Below, one piece after another: positions 10,253-17,947 of a stretch of 64,000 nt of DNA. The notes under the pieces were generated by a model. The model did not search any database and was not told the origin of the DNA. It worked only from the letters and a program-made list of their open reading frames with translations. Every line of letters begins with the position of its first letter. Position 1 is the first letter of the stretch. Origin of the DNA: Acidimicrobiaceae bacterium (GTDB taxonomy: Bacteria > Actinomycetota > Acidimicrobiia > Acidimicrobiales > RAAP-2); assembly GCA_027449885.1 (NCBI GenBank), contig DAIDKS010000035.1:1-64000 (forward strand), given 5' to 3'. Position numbers and translations under genes: made by a program.

Positions 10253-11383
10253 CTAGCGCCCGTACCGACGACGTTCCCGAGCCTCGAGAGCTCGCTTCAC
10301 CCGTCGCCAGCAGCGGCCGGGGATCGCGAGCGACGCGTGCCGTGACCGGTACACCATGACGGCCGAGTCCAGCCCGTCCAGGACGCAGACGAGTTCCTGA
10401 CGGAATGCGCGCCGGCGCGTTCGCCCCGACGCCTCGCTGGCGATGTTCGCCGCCGCCGTCACCCCCTGGAGCTCGGCGGCGTGACCCTGCTTGGGCATCC
10501 AGTCCTCGACCCCCTCGTACGCGCCCGCGTCGCCCACCACGTAGACACCGGGATGTCCCAGGACGCGGCAGGCACGATCCGCCCGGATGAAGCCGCCGGG
10601 AGAGAGCGGCAAGCCGGACGACCGAGCCCACGACGGCCCGGCCAGTCCCGGCACGTAGACCACGAGGTCGGCGGCGACGTCACCTCCGTCGGTGAGGACG
10701 CGACCCTCCTCGAACCCCCGCAGACGGTGACCGAGGTGGGCCCGGATGCCTCGCCGCTCCATGAGAGACATCACGCGCCTCACGGCTGCACTTCCGAGCC
10801 GCTCCCCCGGGTTCGACGCGGGACTGAAGAAGACGAGGTCGACCTCGTCGCGGACGCCCCGCCGGCGCAGGTCCGCGTCGAGGCTCAGCAGCAACTCGAG
10901 GACGGGGCCCCCGCGGGCCCCCGCGGGCTCGTCAGGATTGCCGCCGAAGCCACAGGCGATGGTGCCGCGTCGCAGGTGACGCACGCGTCGATGGATCTCC
11001 TCGGCCGTCTCGGGAGACGAGCAGATCGACAGGGTGTGCTCCAACCCGACCGGAGTGGTCACCTTGCTCGCGCCGGTCGCGATGACGAGGACGTCGTTCT
11101 CGATCTCCCCGACGTCCGTCAGCACCGTTCGACCCGAGCGGGCGAGGCCCTGAACGGACGCCCGCACGTAGTTCACTCGGTGACGGTCGAAGAACTCGCC
11201 CAGTTCCACTCGTGTCGTCCCCGCGTGCTGCTCACCGACCGCCACGCCCACGAGTCCCGGGTAGAGCACGAGACGATCGCCCGGGGCGACCACCGAGATC
11301 TCGGCGTCCGGCAGTCGCCGGCGCAGTGCCCGCACTGCGGCGAGTGCCCCGAAGCCACTCCCGAGGATGACGATTCGTGTCAT
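10253..11383 (-). CDS. FAD-dependent pyridine-nucleotide/sulfide:quinone-type oxidoreductase
   Basis: A 376-aa two-dinucleotide-fold flavoprotein related to type II NADH dehydrogenases and sulfide:quinone oxidoreductases. Seen: the FAD fold GSGFGALAAV (8-17), DVLVIATGAS ending the first FAD segment, and GVYVVGDAGA, the second FAD contact, followed by MPKQGHAAELQG. The paired redox Cys of true sulfide:quinone reductases are not evident. The tail has a basic amphipathic stretch that could touch the membrane. The ATG has a strong site (GGGGAGG). A palindromic operator lies in the divergent promoter region. Confidence 0.8.
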   Translation of the reverse strand: MTRIVILGSGFGALAAVRALRRRLPDAEISVVAPGDRLVLYPGLVGVAVGEQHAGTTRVELGEFFDRHRVNYVRASVQGLARSGRTVLTDVGEIENDVLVIATGASKVTTPVGLEHTLSICSSPETAEEIHRRVRHLRRGTIACGFGGNPDEPAGARGGPVLELLLSLDADLRRRGVRDEVDLVFFSPASNPGERLGSAAVRRVMSLMERRGIRAHLGHRLRGFEEGRVLTDGGDVAADLVVYVPGLAGPSWARSSGLPLSPGGFIRADRACRVLGHPGVYVVGDAGAYEGVEDWMPKQGHAAELQGVTAAANIASEASGRTRRRAFRQELVCVLDGLDSAVMVYRSRHASLAIPGRCWRRVKRALEARERRRYGR

Positions 11384-11399
11384 GGGCGCCTCCCCGCGA

Positions 11400-11417
11400 T
11401 AGTTGAGTGCGCAACTA
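11400..11417. promoter_or_regulatory. Palindromic operator in the flavoprotein / propeller-protein divergent promoter
   Basis: TAGTTGAGTGCGCAACTA has 6-bp arms TAGTTG and CAACTA around a 6-bp spacer, the spacing of MarR-type sites. It overlaps TACACT (11416-11421, a -10 for the rightward gene). It also lies just downstream of TAAAGT on the minus strand, a -10 for the flavoprotein. A bound repressor would block both promoters. No MarR gene is in the window. Confidence 0.5.
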
Positions 11418-11464
11418 CACTTTACCGACCTACCGGGACGGGCGTCGTGTGGGAGGGTTCAGTC

Positions 11465-12676
11465 GTGACGTCGTGGTGGAGACGGGTGGCCGGAGTCGCC
11501 ATCGTGCTCGGGGGTCTCGCTGGCACCGGACCGGCGGATGCCGGGACGTCGAGCACGCTCTCCCCGATCGCCGTGTCGTTCGTATCGGCGCAGGTGGGCT
11601 GGGTCCTCGGGGCGCGATCGTGCGCCGCGACGTCCTACTGTCTCGACCTCGGACGCACCACCGATGGCGGTCGGCACTGGTCGGCCGTCCCTCCCCCCGG
11701 CCCGCTCGCGGCACCGCACGGCACGAATCCCGCCGTGAGCGGCGTCCCGGGGCTCGCCCTCACCGTCGCCTCGGCGAAGACGGCGTGGCTCTACGGCGCC
11801 ACGACGACGTCATCGCCGGGAGGCGACGTCACGACGGCCGCACCCCTCTGGTCGACGACGGACGGTGGTCGGCACTGGGTCGCCATCTCCCTTCGCACGC
11901 TCGGACTCGCCGGGGTCCTCACGGTGGCCCTCCGCGGAGCGACGGTGTACGTCGTCGGATGGACGCCGAGCGGCGTCGCGCTGGTGCGCACCGCGCCGGT
12001 CGCGGGCTCACGATGGTCGCCCGCGCCCGTGCCCCGACTCGACCTGCCGGCGGGTGGCGGCGAGCCCCAGGCCGGCGTCATCGTGGCGCCCGGCCGCGCG
12101 TGGCTCGTGGTGGGCAACGACCGCGGCGTGTCCTCGGGCGCGACCGTCACGGGTACCGGACCATGGCGGCCCTGGTCCGGACCGTGCCACACGGTGGGCG
12201 ACTCCTTCTCCATCCCCGCCGCCCTCACGGCCACGAGGATGCTCGCGACGTGCACGATGGGGGGCTTCGCCTCGCCCCTCTCCCCCAGCGCCCCGCGCGG
12301 AGCGTCGCTCGGGTCCCAGTGGCTCTATCGGTCGAATGACGGCGGACGGACCTTCGGGCCCGTCGCCCCGATCCCGTCACGCCCCTTCTCGACGCTCGTC
12401 CCGGTACCCGGGGTCCCCGCCGTACCCGCCCCCGGCGTCATCATCGCCGGGGGCGGCATCGGGGCCAACGCGACTCCCGCGCTGCTACGCAGTGTCGACG
12501 GCGGTCGGTCGTGGCGAACGGTGCTCGCGCGCCCGGTCGTCCAGGCCGACTTTCCGGGTTCCCGCGTGGGCTACGCGATCGTCCTCAGCGGGACGACCCG
12601 CGTCGCGCTGATCTCGCGCGATGCCGGGGCGCACTGGTCGACCCTTCCGATCCGCCTCGCCACGTCCGCGAGCTGA
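11465..12676 (+). CDS. Secreted beta-propeller protein with BNR/YCF48-like repeats
   Basis: A 403-aa exported protein. Seen: a short signal peptide (basic start, hydrophobic VAGVAIVLGGLAG, cleavage near PADA-G at about 26-30). Repeated DGG-x-x-(W/F) motifs follow: TTDGGRHW twice, SNDGGRTF, SVDGGRSW and a final SRDAGAHW, the Asp-box/YCF48 signature of bladed propellers. Catalytic sialidase residues are not evident, so it is probably a scaffold or binding protein rather than a glycosidase. GTG 11465 was chosen for GGGAGGG 7 nt upstream. Longer in-frame starts run antisense to the flavoprotein gene. Confidence 0.75.
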   Translation: MTSWWRRVAGVAIVLGGLAGTGPADAGTSSTLSPIAVSFVSAQVGWVLGARSCAATSYCLDLGRTTDGGRHWSAVPPPGPLAAPHGTNPAVSGVPGLALTVASAKTAWLYGATTTSSPGGDVTTAAPLWSTTDGGRHWVAISLRTLGLAGVLTVALRGATVYVVGWTPSGVALVRTAPVAGSRWSPAPVPRLDLPAGGGEPQAGVIVAPGRAWLVVGNDRGVSSGATVTGTGPWRPWSGPCHTVGDSFSIPAALTATRMLATCTMGGFASPLSPSAPRGASLGSQWLYRSNDGGRTFGPVAPIPSRPFSTLVPVPGVPAVPAPGVIIAGGGIGANATPALLRSVDGGRSWRTVLARPVVQADFPGSRVGYAIVLSGTTRVALISRDAGAHWSTLPIRLATSAS

Positions 12677-12700
12677 TCTCGCCCCGTGGGTGCACGAGGT

Positions 12701-13153
12701 TCACGCCGCTCCTCTCGCGCTCGAGATCTCGTTCAACCGCCCGCGCAGCCCCTCGGCCGCGCGGGCCGCGAGCTTCCGAAAGACGATCGCGAGGACGGGA
12801 TTGGCCACGCGCGACCACCCGAGTCCTCGCAGTTCGGCCTCGTAGCGAACACGGGCGCCCACCGTCGTCGGCGCGACGGTGATGGTGTCGCGCGATTCGA
12901 GGCGGCGTGAGCGCGAGAGGAGCACGATCGTGTCCGGCTCCGTCGTCACCAGTTCGTAGACGAGGGGGGTCGTGCGACCGGCCGCCTTCACCGTCAACTC
13001 GAAGCGACTCCCTCGCCGAACCGGCCCGTCGTCGAGGCGGCGCGCCGCGGCGACGCTCGGGTCCCACTCCGGGGCCCGCGAGAAGTCGGCGAGGTAGTCG
13101 AGCGCCTCCGTGGGCGCACACCCGGTCTCAATCTCCACGATCGCTCTCGGCAC
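12701..13153 (-). CDS. SRPBCC-family (polyketide cyclase/START-like) protein
   Basis: A 150-aa helix-grip protein of the SRPBCC superfamily, usually binding a hydrophobic ligand in a deep pocket. Seen: N-terminal VEIETGCAPTEALDYLADF, then APEWDPSV, typical of the polyketide_cyc2 branch, and a long C-terminal helix. No enzymatic residue can be assigned. It has a near-perfect ribosome-binding site (AAGGAGG). Its promoter overlaps that of the divergent B12-dependent regulator, and the shared operator suggests it belongs to the same light/B12-controlled set. Confidence 0.75.
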   Translation of the reverse strand: MPRAIVEIETGCAPTEALDYLADFSRAPEWDPSVAAARRLDDGPVRRGSRFELTVKAAGRTTPLVYELVTTEPDTIVLLSRSRRLESRDTITVAPTTVGARVRYEAELRGLGWSRVANPVLAIVFRKLAARAAEGLRGRLNEISSARGAA

Positions 13154-13166
13154 GCTGACCTCCTTA

Positions 13167-13179
13167 TTAGCACTAAACT
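13167..13179. promoter_or_regulatory. Operator copy 1 of the CarH-like regulator (TTAGCACTAAACT)
   Basis: A 13-bp sequence in an AT-rich patch, identical to one in the promoter at 19252-19264. It contains the inverted repeat TTAG-CA-CTAA. TAAACT (13174-13179) serves as -10 for the regulator gene and TAGTTT (13180-13175, minus strand) as -10 for the SRPBCC gene. Binding would therefore silence both directions, as known for MerR-type CarH/LitR repressors. Confidence 0.6.
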
Positions 13180-13228
13180 AGTGGTGCGTCGCTCCCCTCC
13201 GAGCGGGCTCCCGACCTCGAAAGGCTCC

Positions 13229-14080
13229 ATGAGCGCCGCCCCCGACCAGCCGAGGACCGTCAGCCTCGTGGAGGCGGCCGCCGCGCTCGGCGTTCACTAC
13301 ATGACGGCGTACCGCTACGTGCGCACGGGGCGCCTGGCGGCAGATCTGGACGGCCACGAGTGGAGGGTCCGCCTCGCGGACCTCGAAGCGTTCCGGGCCC
13401 CCCGCCCGGCCCCCGACGGCACGGGACCTAGGGTCCGCGCGCCTCGCCTCGTCGATCGACTGATCGCTGGAGACGAGACCGGGGCGTGGCGCATCATCGA
13501 GGACGCGCTCGCCGCCGGGTCCTCCCCGACGGACATCCACCTCGACCTCCTGGTCCCCGCCCTGCGACGGGTGGGCGAGGGGTGGCGCGCCGGTCGCGTG
13601 AGCGTCGCCGACGAGCACCGCGCTAGCGCGACGGCGCGGCGTCTCATCGCCCGTCTCGGCCCCCAGTTCGCCCGACCCGGTCGCAAGCGCGGCACGGTCG
13701 TGGTCGGGGCGGTCGCCGGCGAGTGGCACGACATCCCCGCTGCTCTCGTCGCCGACCAGTTGCGCGGCGCCGGGTACGCCGTCGTCGAACTCGGGGCGAA
13801 CACGCCCGGCCCGTCGTTCGCCGAGACCGCCCGTCGAGAGAGCGCCCTCGCGGTCCTCATCTCGGTGACGACGCCGGGACTCGACGACGCCGTGCGCGCC
13901 GCGACCGACGCCGTGCGCGCCACGGGCACCCCGGTCGTCGTCGGCGGCGCGGCCGTGAGCTCGGCCCGCGTGGCGGCGTCGCTGGGCTCCGACGCGTGGG
14001 CGGGACGAGACGCCCGTGACGTCGTGACGCTCGTCGAGCGACTGCGCGACGAGCGCGCGTCCCGACGGCGTCGGGTCTGA
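13229..14080 (+). CDS. CarH/LitR-like adenosylcobalamin-binding transcriptional regulator
   Basis: A 283-aa regulator with the layout of B12-dependent photoreceptors, which bind DNA as repressors in the dark and let go when light breaks the Co-C bond of adenosylcobalamin. Seen: an N-terminal MerR/excisionase-type HTH (about 11-56, SLVEAAAALGVHYMTAYRYV). A helical cap follows (73-145) with the diagnostic W-x9-EH (W119, E129, H130). The Rossmann-like cobalamin domain (155-275) has GEWHDI, whose H167 is the candidate lower ligand. Odd points: R120 replaces the His found next to Trp in Thermus CarH, and Pro replaces Gly at the end of E-x-H-x-x-G. ATG 13229 (GAAAGG upstream) is preferred to GTG 13181. 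Confidence 0.82.
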   Translation: MSAAPDQPRTVSLVEAAAALGVHYMTAYRYVRTGRLAADLDGHEWRVRLADLEAFRAPRPAPDGTGPRVRAPRLVDRLIAGDETGAWRIIEDALAAGSSPTDIHLDLLVPALRRVGEGWRAGRVSVADEHRASATARRLIARLGPQFARPGRKRGTVVVGAVAGEWHDIPAALVADQLRGAGYAVVELGANTPGPSFAETARRESALAVLISVTTPGLDDAVRAATDAVRATGTPVVVGGAAVSSARVAASLGSDAWAGRDARDVVTLVERLRDERASRRRRV

Positions 14081-14091
14081 CCGGCCGCGGT

Positions 14092-15906
14092 CTACGCGGC
14101 GCGCCAGCCGCGTGGACAGTGCGGGGCGCGGGAGCGCACCCGGCGCGTGTGGTGATTCCTCACGCAGATGAGAGTGCGCACGGGCCGCGACGGCCGAGCG
14201 GCGGGTGCCCGGCGCTGGCTCGTGACGATGGGCACGTAGCCGTACTGGAGGCCGGGCGGTGGGGTCACGAGAAGTCCGGAGTCGAACGACGCGAGTGCGC
14301 CCGAGGTCGGCGGACCCATCATGGCCGTCGCGTCCCACTGCTTCTGCATCGCCACGACGAGCGCCTGCATTGCGATCTTCTGCGCGCTCGTCCAGTCGTA
14401 CTGCTGCAGAGCGGGCTGGTCGACGAACTCGTACCACCGGTAGGTCACGACGCTGCCGTCGCTCAGACGCGTCGTGAAGGTCGGCGAGGCCGCCGGACTG
14501 GCGCTCCACCACGTCGGTGACTGGTACACGAAGGAGCTGGGAGGAACTCGAGGAAAGCTGGCCGCGCTGAGGGCCGCGGGGGGTGGGCTCGACACGGTGC
14601 TCGACAGGGTGCCGCCCGTGCGCTCAAAGACTTGGGGCAGATTCTGAGTCGAGGAGGCCGCGCTCGCACCCCACGTCAGCGCGAGCCCCGTCCCCGACGC
14701 GGTCGTGCTCATCGTGAGGGCGTTGGTCAGTTCGGGCACCGCGGCGCCGTCCTGGTAGACGGGAGCGCTGGACGTGGTCATCGTGAGCGGGACGACGCTG
14801 CTGGCGCTGAACGTCGTGGGGAGGGGCGCCCCACTCGCCACGGCGTTCGCGAACGGCGTGACGATCGCCCCCGGGGCGTACGCGGAGAAGTCCTCGCCGA
14901 TGATCGTCTGACCCTTCGCGTCGACCGGGAACTGCAGCGGGGGGATCTTGGAGTAGACGGTGCCCGACGAGTCGGTGGTCTCGAAGTAGGGGATCGAGTT
15001 CCACTCCGACGCGAGCGAGTACACGATGCCGGGGCGTACGTCCAAGGTCAGTCCACGTTGGTAGGCGTTGGCGCTCGAGGCCCGCGACCAGAACTGGGGC
15101 ACCACGTAGCCGAGCGGGCCCTGGAAGTTCGCCGCGTTGAGGAACACGGTCCAGTCGTTGGGCCCCGTGGCGACGCCACTGGTCGGCCCCGTCGCGGGGA
15201 AGGTGAGCGCCGACCAGTTGGTGCCGATGTAGCCGGGAGTGCTCGTCGGATTGAGCGTCATTCCGTCGGGCGGCATGAGGATCCGATTGCTCAATTGGGC
15301 GAAGGCGGTCTGGCTGCGAGCGAGCGGGCTCGTCCCGAACGTGCCCCAACCCGGCGTGCTCACGGCGTTCTCGTAGCAGTTGCTCGTGATGTTGACGATG
15401 TACTTCGGCGTCGCGGACGTGAACTCCTCGTTGGCCCACCAACCGAGGCCGCCCTCGATGGTCTGGAACAGTTGGAGTCCGAACGTCCCGCTCGCCGGAT
15501 TCTGGACGGTGCTCTTGATGCCCTGCACCGGGCTCGTGTCGCAGAGGTGCTGAATGGTCGCCACCGGAGTGCCCGGGTCGCTCGGGGTGATCCACGTCCC
15601 GGCCAAGCCCATCTGGAAGCCCTGAATGGGCTGGGGGGTCACGGGCCACGCCAGCGAGTACCAGGAGAAGCCGGCGGCCGAGGCCGACGCCCCGTTGTCC
15701 CAGCCCGAGAGGTAGTACGAACCGTCGGAAGTACTGGACGAGCTGATCGCCCCCACGTTGTGGTACGTGGGGGCCGCGGAGGTGCTCGCCGCGCGCCGCG
15801 ACGTGGCGCCGCCCCGACTCTCCTGCGCGCCGGCCCGATACCCGCCCTGGAGGGCCAGCAGTCCGAGCAGGGCGACGAGCACTCCCCCTCGATGCACTCC
15901 CCGCAT
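14092..15906 (-). CDS. Large secreted protein of unknown family
   Basis: A 604-aa exported protein that I do not recognise. Seen: a signal peptide (MRGVHRGGVLVALLGLLALQ, small residues after about 25), then a long Ser/Thr/Ala/Pro-rich body with many aromatics, few Cys and no transmembrane segment. The C-terminus is strongly basic (about 45 residues rich in Arg, with HH and two Cys). Blocks such as GGLGWWANEEF and YRWYEFVDQPALQQYDW look like a folded, possibly beta-rich domain. No catalytic motif could be assigned. ATG 15906 is preferred over the ATG at 15942 because the intervening codons are a promoter (TATATT). It converges on the B12 regulator gene. Confidence 0.65.
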   Translation of the reverse strand: MRGVHRGGVLVALLGLLALQGGYRAGAQESRGGATSRRAASTSAAPTYHNVGAISSSSTSDGSYYLSGWDNGASASAAGFSWYSLAWPVTPQPIQGFQMGLAGTWITPSDPGTPVATIQHLCDTSPVQGIKSTVQNPASGTFGLQLFQTIEGGLGWWANEEFTSATPKYIVNITSNCYENAVSTPGWGTFGTSPLARSQTAFAQLSNRILMPPDGMTLNPTSTPGYIGTNWSALTFPATGPTSGVATGPNDWTVFLNAANFQGPLGYVVPQFWSRASSANAYQRGLTLDVRPGIVYSLASEWNSIPYFETTDSSGTVYSKIPPLQFPVDAKGQTIIGEDFSAYAPGAIVTPFANAVASGAPLPTTFSASSVVPLTMTTSSAPVYQDGAAVPELTNALTMSTTASGTGLALTWGASAASSTQNLPQVFERTGGTLSSTVSSPPPAALSAASFPRVPPSSFVYQSPTWWSASPAASPTFTTRLSDGSVVTYRWYEFVDQPALQQYDWTSAQKIAMQALVVAMQKQWDATAMMGPPTSGALASFDSGLLVTPPPGLQYGYVPIVTSQRRAPAARPSRPVRTLICVRNHHTRRVRSRAPHCPRGWRAA

Positions 15907-15912
15907 CGACGG

Positions 15913-15918
15913 AATATA
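15913..15918 (-). promoter_or_regulatory. -10 element for the large secreted protein, leaderless
   Basis: TATATT in the run GATATATATT, six bases before the ATG at 15906. This is one of the most AT-rich spots of the window and a near-consensus -10. Confidence 0.55.
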
Positions 15919-15972
15919 TATCGAGTACGTAATCCACGCCACGAGCCGACCGGGCCGGCCCCGTCACGACCC

Positions 15973-17214
15973 CTAGCGTTCGAGCAGCACCTGGACGTCG
16001 CTGACGTGACGCTCGAGGAACGCGCCCTCGCAGTACGTCAGGTAGAGCCTCCAGAGCCGCTGGAACCGCTCGTCGTAGCCGAGAGCCGTGACGTCGTCGC
16101 GTCGAGCGTCGACGCGGTCGCGCCACTCGTGCAGCGTGCGCGCGTAGTGCAGCCCGATGTCCTCGACCCTCGAGAGGTGCCAGCCGGCGCGGGCACTCGC
16201 GCTCAGGAGGGACCGCACCGAGGGCAGGCTGCCGCCGGGGAAGATGAACTCCTTGATGAAGTCCGTCGTCATCTTCGCTCGCTCGTAGCTGTCGTCCTCG
16301 ATGACGATCGCCTGCAGTGCCATACGACCACCGGGCCGCACCAGACGAGCGCACACGCGGAAGAAGTCCGGTACCTCGCGCCAGTCGACGGCCTCGATCA
16401 TCTCGACCGAGACGACCTTGTCGTAGTTCCCCGTCAGGTCGCGGTAGTCGTCGTGGAGGACCGTCACCCGCTCCGCGAGCCCGAGGTCGCTGATGCGCCG
16501 CGTCGCGGCGGCGAACTGCTCGGCCGAGATCGTCGTCGTCGTCACGCGACACCCGTAGCGCTGGGCGACGTGGGCCGCGAGCCCGCCCCAGCCCGTCCCG
16601 ATCTCCAGGAGGTGATCCTGCGGCCCCAGGTCGAGCATGCTCGCGAGCCGGTCGATCTTCGCGATCGACGCCTCCTCGAGGGTCGACGCGGGACTCTCGA
16701 AGTAGCCGCACGAGTACGACATGGTGGCATCGAGCATCAGCGCGAACAGGTCGTTGCCCACGTCGTAGTGGGCACGCACCATGCGTCGATCCGCCTGTCG
16801 GCCCCGCTGACGTCGACGACGGCGAACCGGGTCGAGCACGGTGCTCATCGCTCGCCCCACGGCGTCCTGGGCACGCCCCAGACGTCCGCGGGCCCGCACC
16901 AGGATGCGGACCAGCGTGACGAGGTCATCCGCGTCCCACCACCCTTCCAGGTATCCGATGCCGAGGCCCACGGAGCCGTGACGCACGAGGGCCGTGTAGG
17001 CGCGATCGTCGTTCACGCGAACCTCGGTCGCGAGCTCACCCCGACCCAGCTCCCGTCGGCCCCTACCGTCGACGATCGTCAGCCGGCCCCCACGACCGCG
17101 CGCGAGCAGCCCGTGCAGCACGGCCCGGGCGCCGCGGGCGGCGATGCGAGAGTCGTCCACTCGCTCGGCGAGGGACCCGGTGGGCCGGACGGTGGTGACG
17201 GTGGAATCAGACAC
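15973..17214 (-). CDS. Cyclopropane-fatty-acid-synthase-family methyltransferase
   Basis: A 413-aa SAM-dependent methyltransferase of the CFA synthase family, acting on unsaturated acyl chains of membrane phospholipids. Seen: an N-terminal domain with GIGYLEGWWDADDL (the family's lipid-binding start), the linker VRAHYDVGNDLFALML, and the SAM-binding loop LLEIGTGWGGLAAH. Conserved SVEMIEAV, IKEFIFPGG and ending YLTYCEGAF follow. It is the last gene of an FAD oxidase - DUF1365 - CFA operon and overlaps DUF1365 by 8 bp. In proteobacteria similar operons respond to singlet oxygen or light and include makers of modified (including furan) fatty acids. Confidence 0.9.
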   Translation of the reverse strand: MSDSTVTTVRPTGSLAERVDDSRIAARGARAVLHGLLARGRGGRLTIVDGRGRRELGRGELATEVRVNDDRAYTALVRHGSVGLGIGYLEGWWDADDLVTLVRILVRARGRLGRAQDAVGRAMSTVLDPVRRRRRQRGRQADRRMVRAHYDVGNDLFALMLDATMSYSCGYFESPASTLEEASIAKIDRLASMLDLGPQDHLLEIGTGWGGLAAHVAQRYGCRVTTTTISAEQFAAATRRISDLGLAERVTVLHDDYRDLTGNYDKVVSVEMIEAVDWREVPDFFRVCARLVRPGGRMALQAIVIEDDSYERAKMTTDFIKEFIFPGGSLPSVRSLLSASARAGWHLSRVEDIGLHYARTLHEWRDRVDARRDDVTALGYDERFQRLWRLYLTYCEGAFLERHVSDVQVLLER

Positions 17215-17947
17215 GCTCTACCTTGCGCTCGGGATGCGCCACGAAGGGTACGCGCCGGCGCCAGAGTGCGAGCGCCTGGCGGTAGATGCCGAGCGAGACG
17301 CGCCAGGTCATGGCGGGGTAGGACCAGAGCACCCGTCCCAGCTGGTGACGGTCGATCGGGCGCCGCGTCAGGGTCATGGACGTCTCGAGGACGGTCGCGC
17401 CGTGTTCGACGACGTCGATGGCCACGACGAGGTGCGAACCGGGGTCGCGGTAGGTGATCTCGTAGACCACGTCCATCGAGACGAATGGAGAGACGTGCAT
17501 CTCCTTCGCGACCCGGTGCGTGCCGGCCGGTCCGACCACGTACGCCCGGTGCTCGTGCCACGGCGTGCTCGTGACGTCGGCCACCAGGGCCTCGACTCGC
17601 TCGCCCGCGGCGTCGAAGCAGAAGTAGAGGGAGATCGGGTTGAACTGCCAGCCCCAGGTTCGCGGATGCGTCAGCAGGGCGATCGGCCCGAGCGGCCGCT
17701 GACCGGTCTCGCGCTGCACGAGATCCCGCACGGCCGTGTCGAGTGGCACGTCACCGGGCCCGAGGTAGTCCCGACGACGGACGTTGATCGGGCGGTGACG
17801 CTCGTGCCCCCACCAGGGGTGCTGTGCCGTCACCTCCTCGATCTCCGCGAGATCGAGGAGGGGCATGGCGACCCGATACTCGAAGGCGTGCTCGATCGGC
17901 GACCGGCGACGGTGCCGGACCCGGCCCTCGTAGATGGCGCTCCTCAC
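17207..17947 (-). CDS. DUF1365 protein
   Basis: A 246-aa DUF1365 protein. Seen: the family start IYEGRVRHRRRSPIEHAFEY and the central WGWQFNPISLYFCF, with KEMHVSPF further on. Biochemical function is unknown. The gene is strongly linked to an FAD-dependent amine-oxidase-like protein and a CFA synthase homologue, as here, implying a shared step in membrane-lipid modification. Its start overlaps the upstream oxidase stop by 4 bp and its end overlaps the CFA gene by 8 bp. Confidence 0.92.
   Translation of the reverse strand: MRSAIYEGRVRHRRRSPIEHAFEYRVAMPLLDLAEIEEVTAQHPWWGHERHRPINVRRRDYLGPGDVPLDTAVRDLVQRETGQRPLGPIALLTHPRTWGWQFNPISLYFCFDAAGERVEALVADVTSTPWHEHRAYVVGPAGTHRVAKEMHVSPFVSMDVVYEITYRDPGSHLVVAIDVVEHGATVLETSMTLTRRPIDRHQLGRVLWSYPAMTWRVSLGIYRQALALWRRRVPFVAHPERKVERV

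Noticed and set aside
10481..11464. Long open frame leading into the propeller-protein gene
   Set aside because: It runs antisense to the flavoprotein gene. A strong ribosome-binding site and signal peptide fix the start at GTG 11465.
13181..13228. GTG 13181 as start of the B12-dependent regulator
   Set aside because: It lies immediately beside the -10 (TAAACT), upstream of the expected transcript start, and adds 16 residues unlike the family. ATG 13229 has a ribosome-binding site.
15907..15942. ATG 15942 as start of the large secreted protein
   Set aside because: The 12 extra residues come from an AT-rich promoter sequence and would precede an otherwise normal signal peptide.
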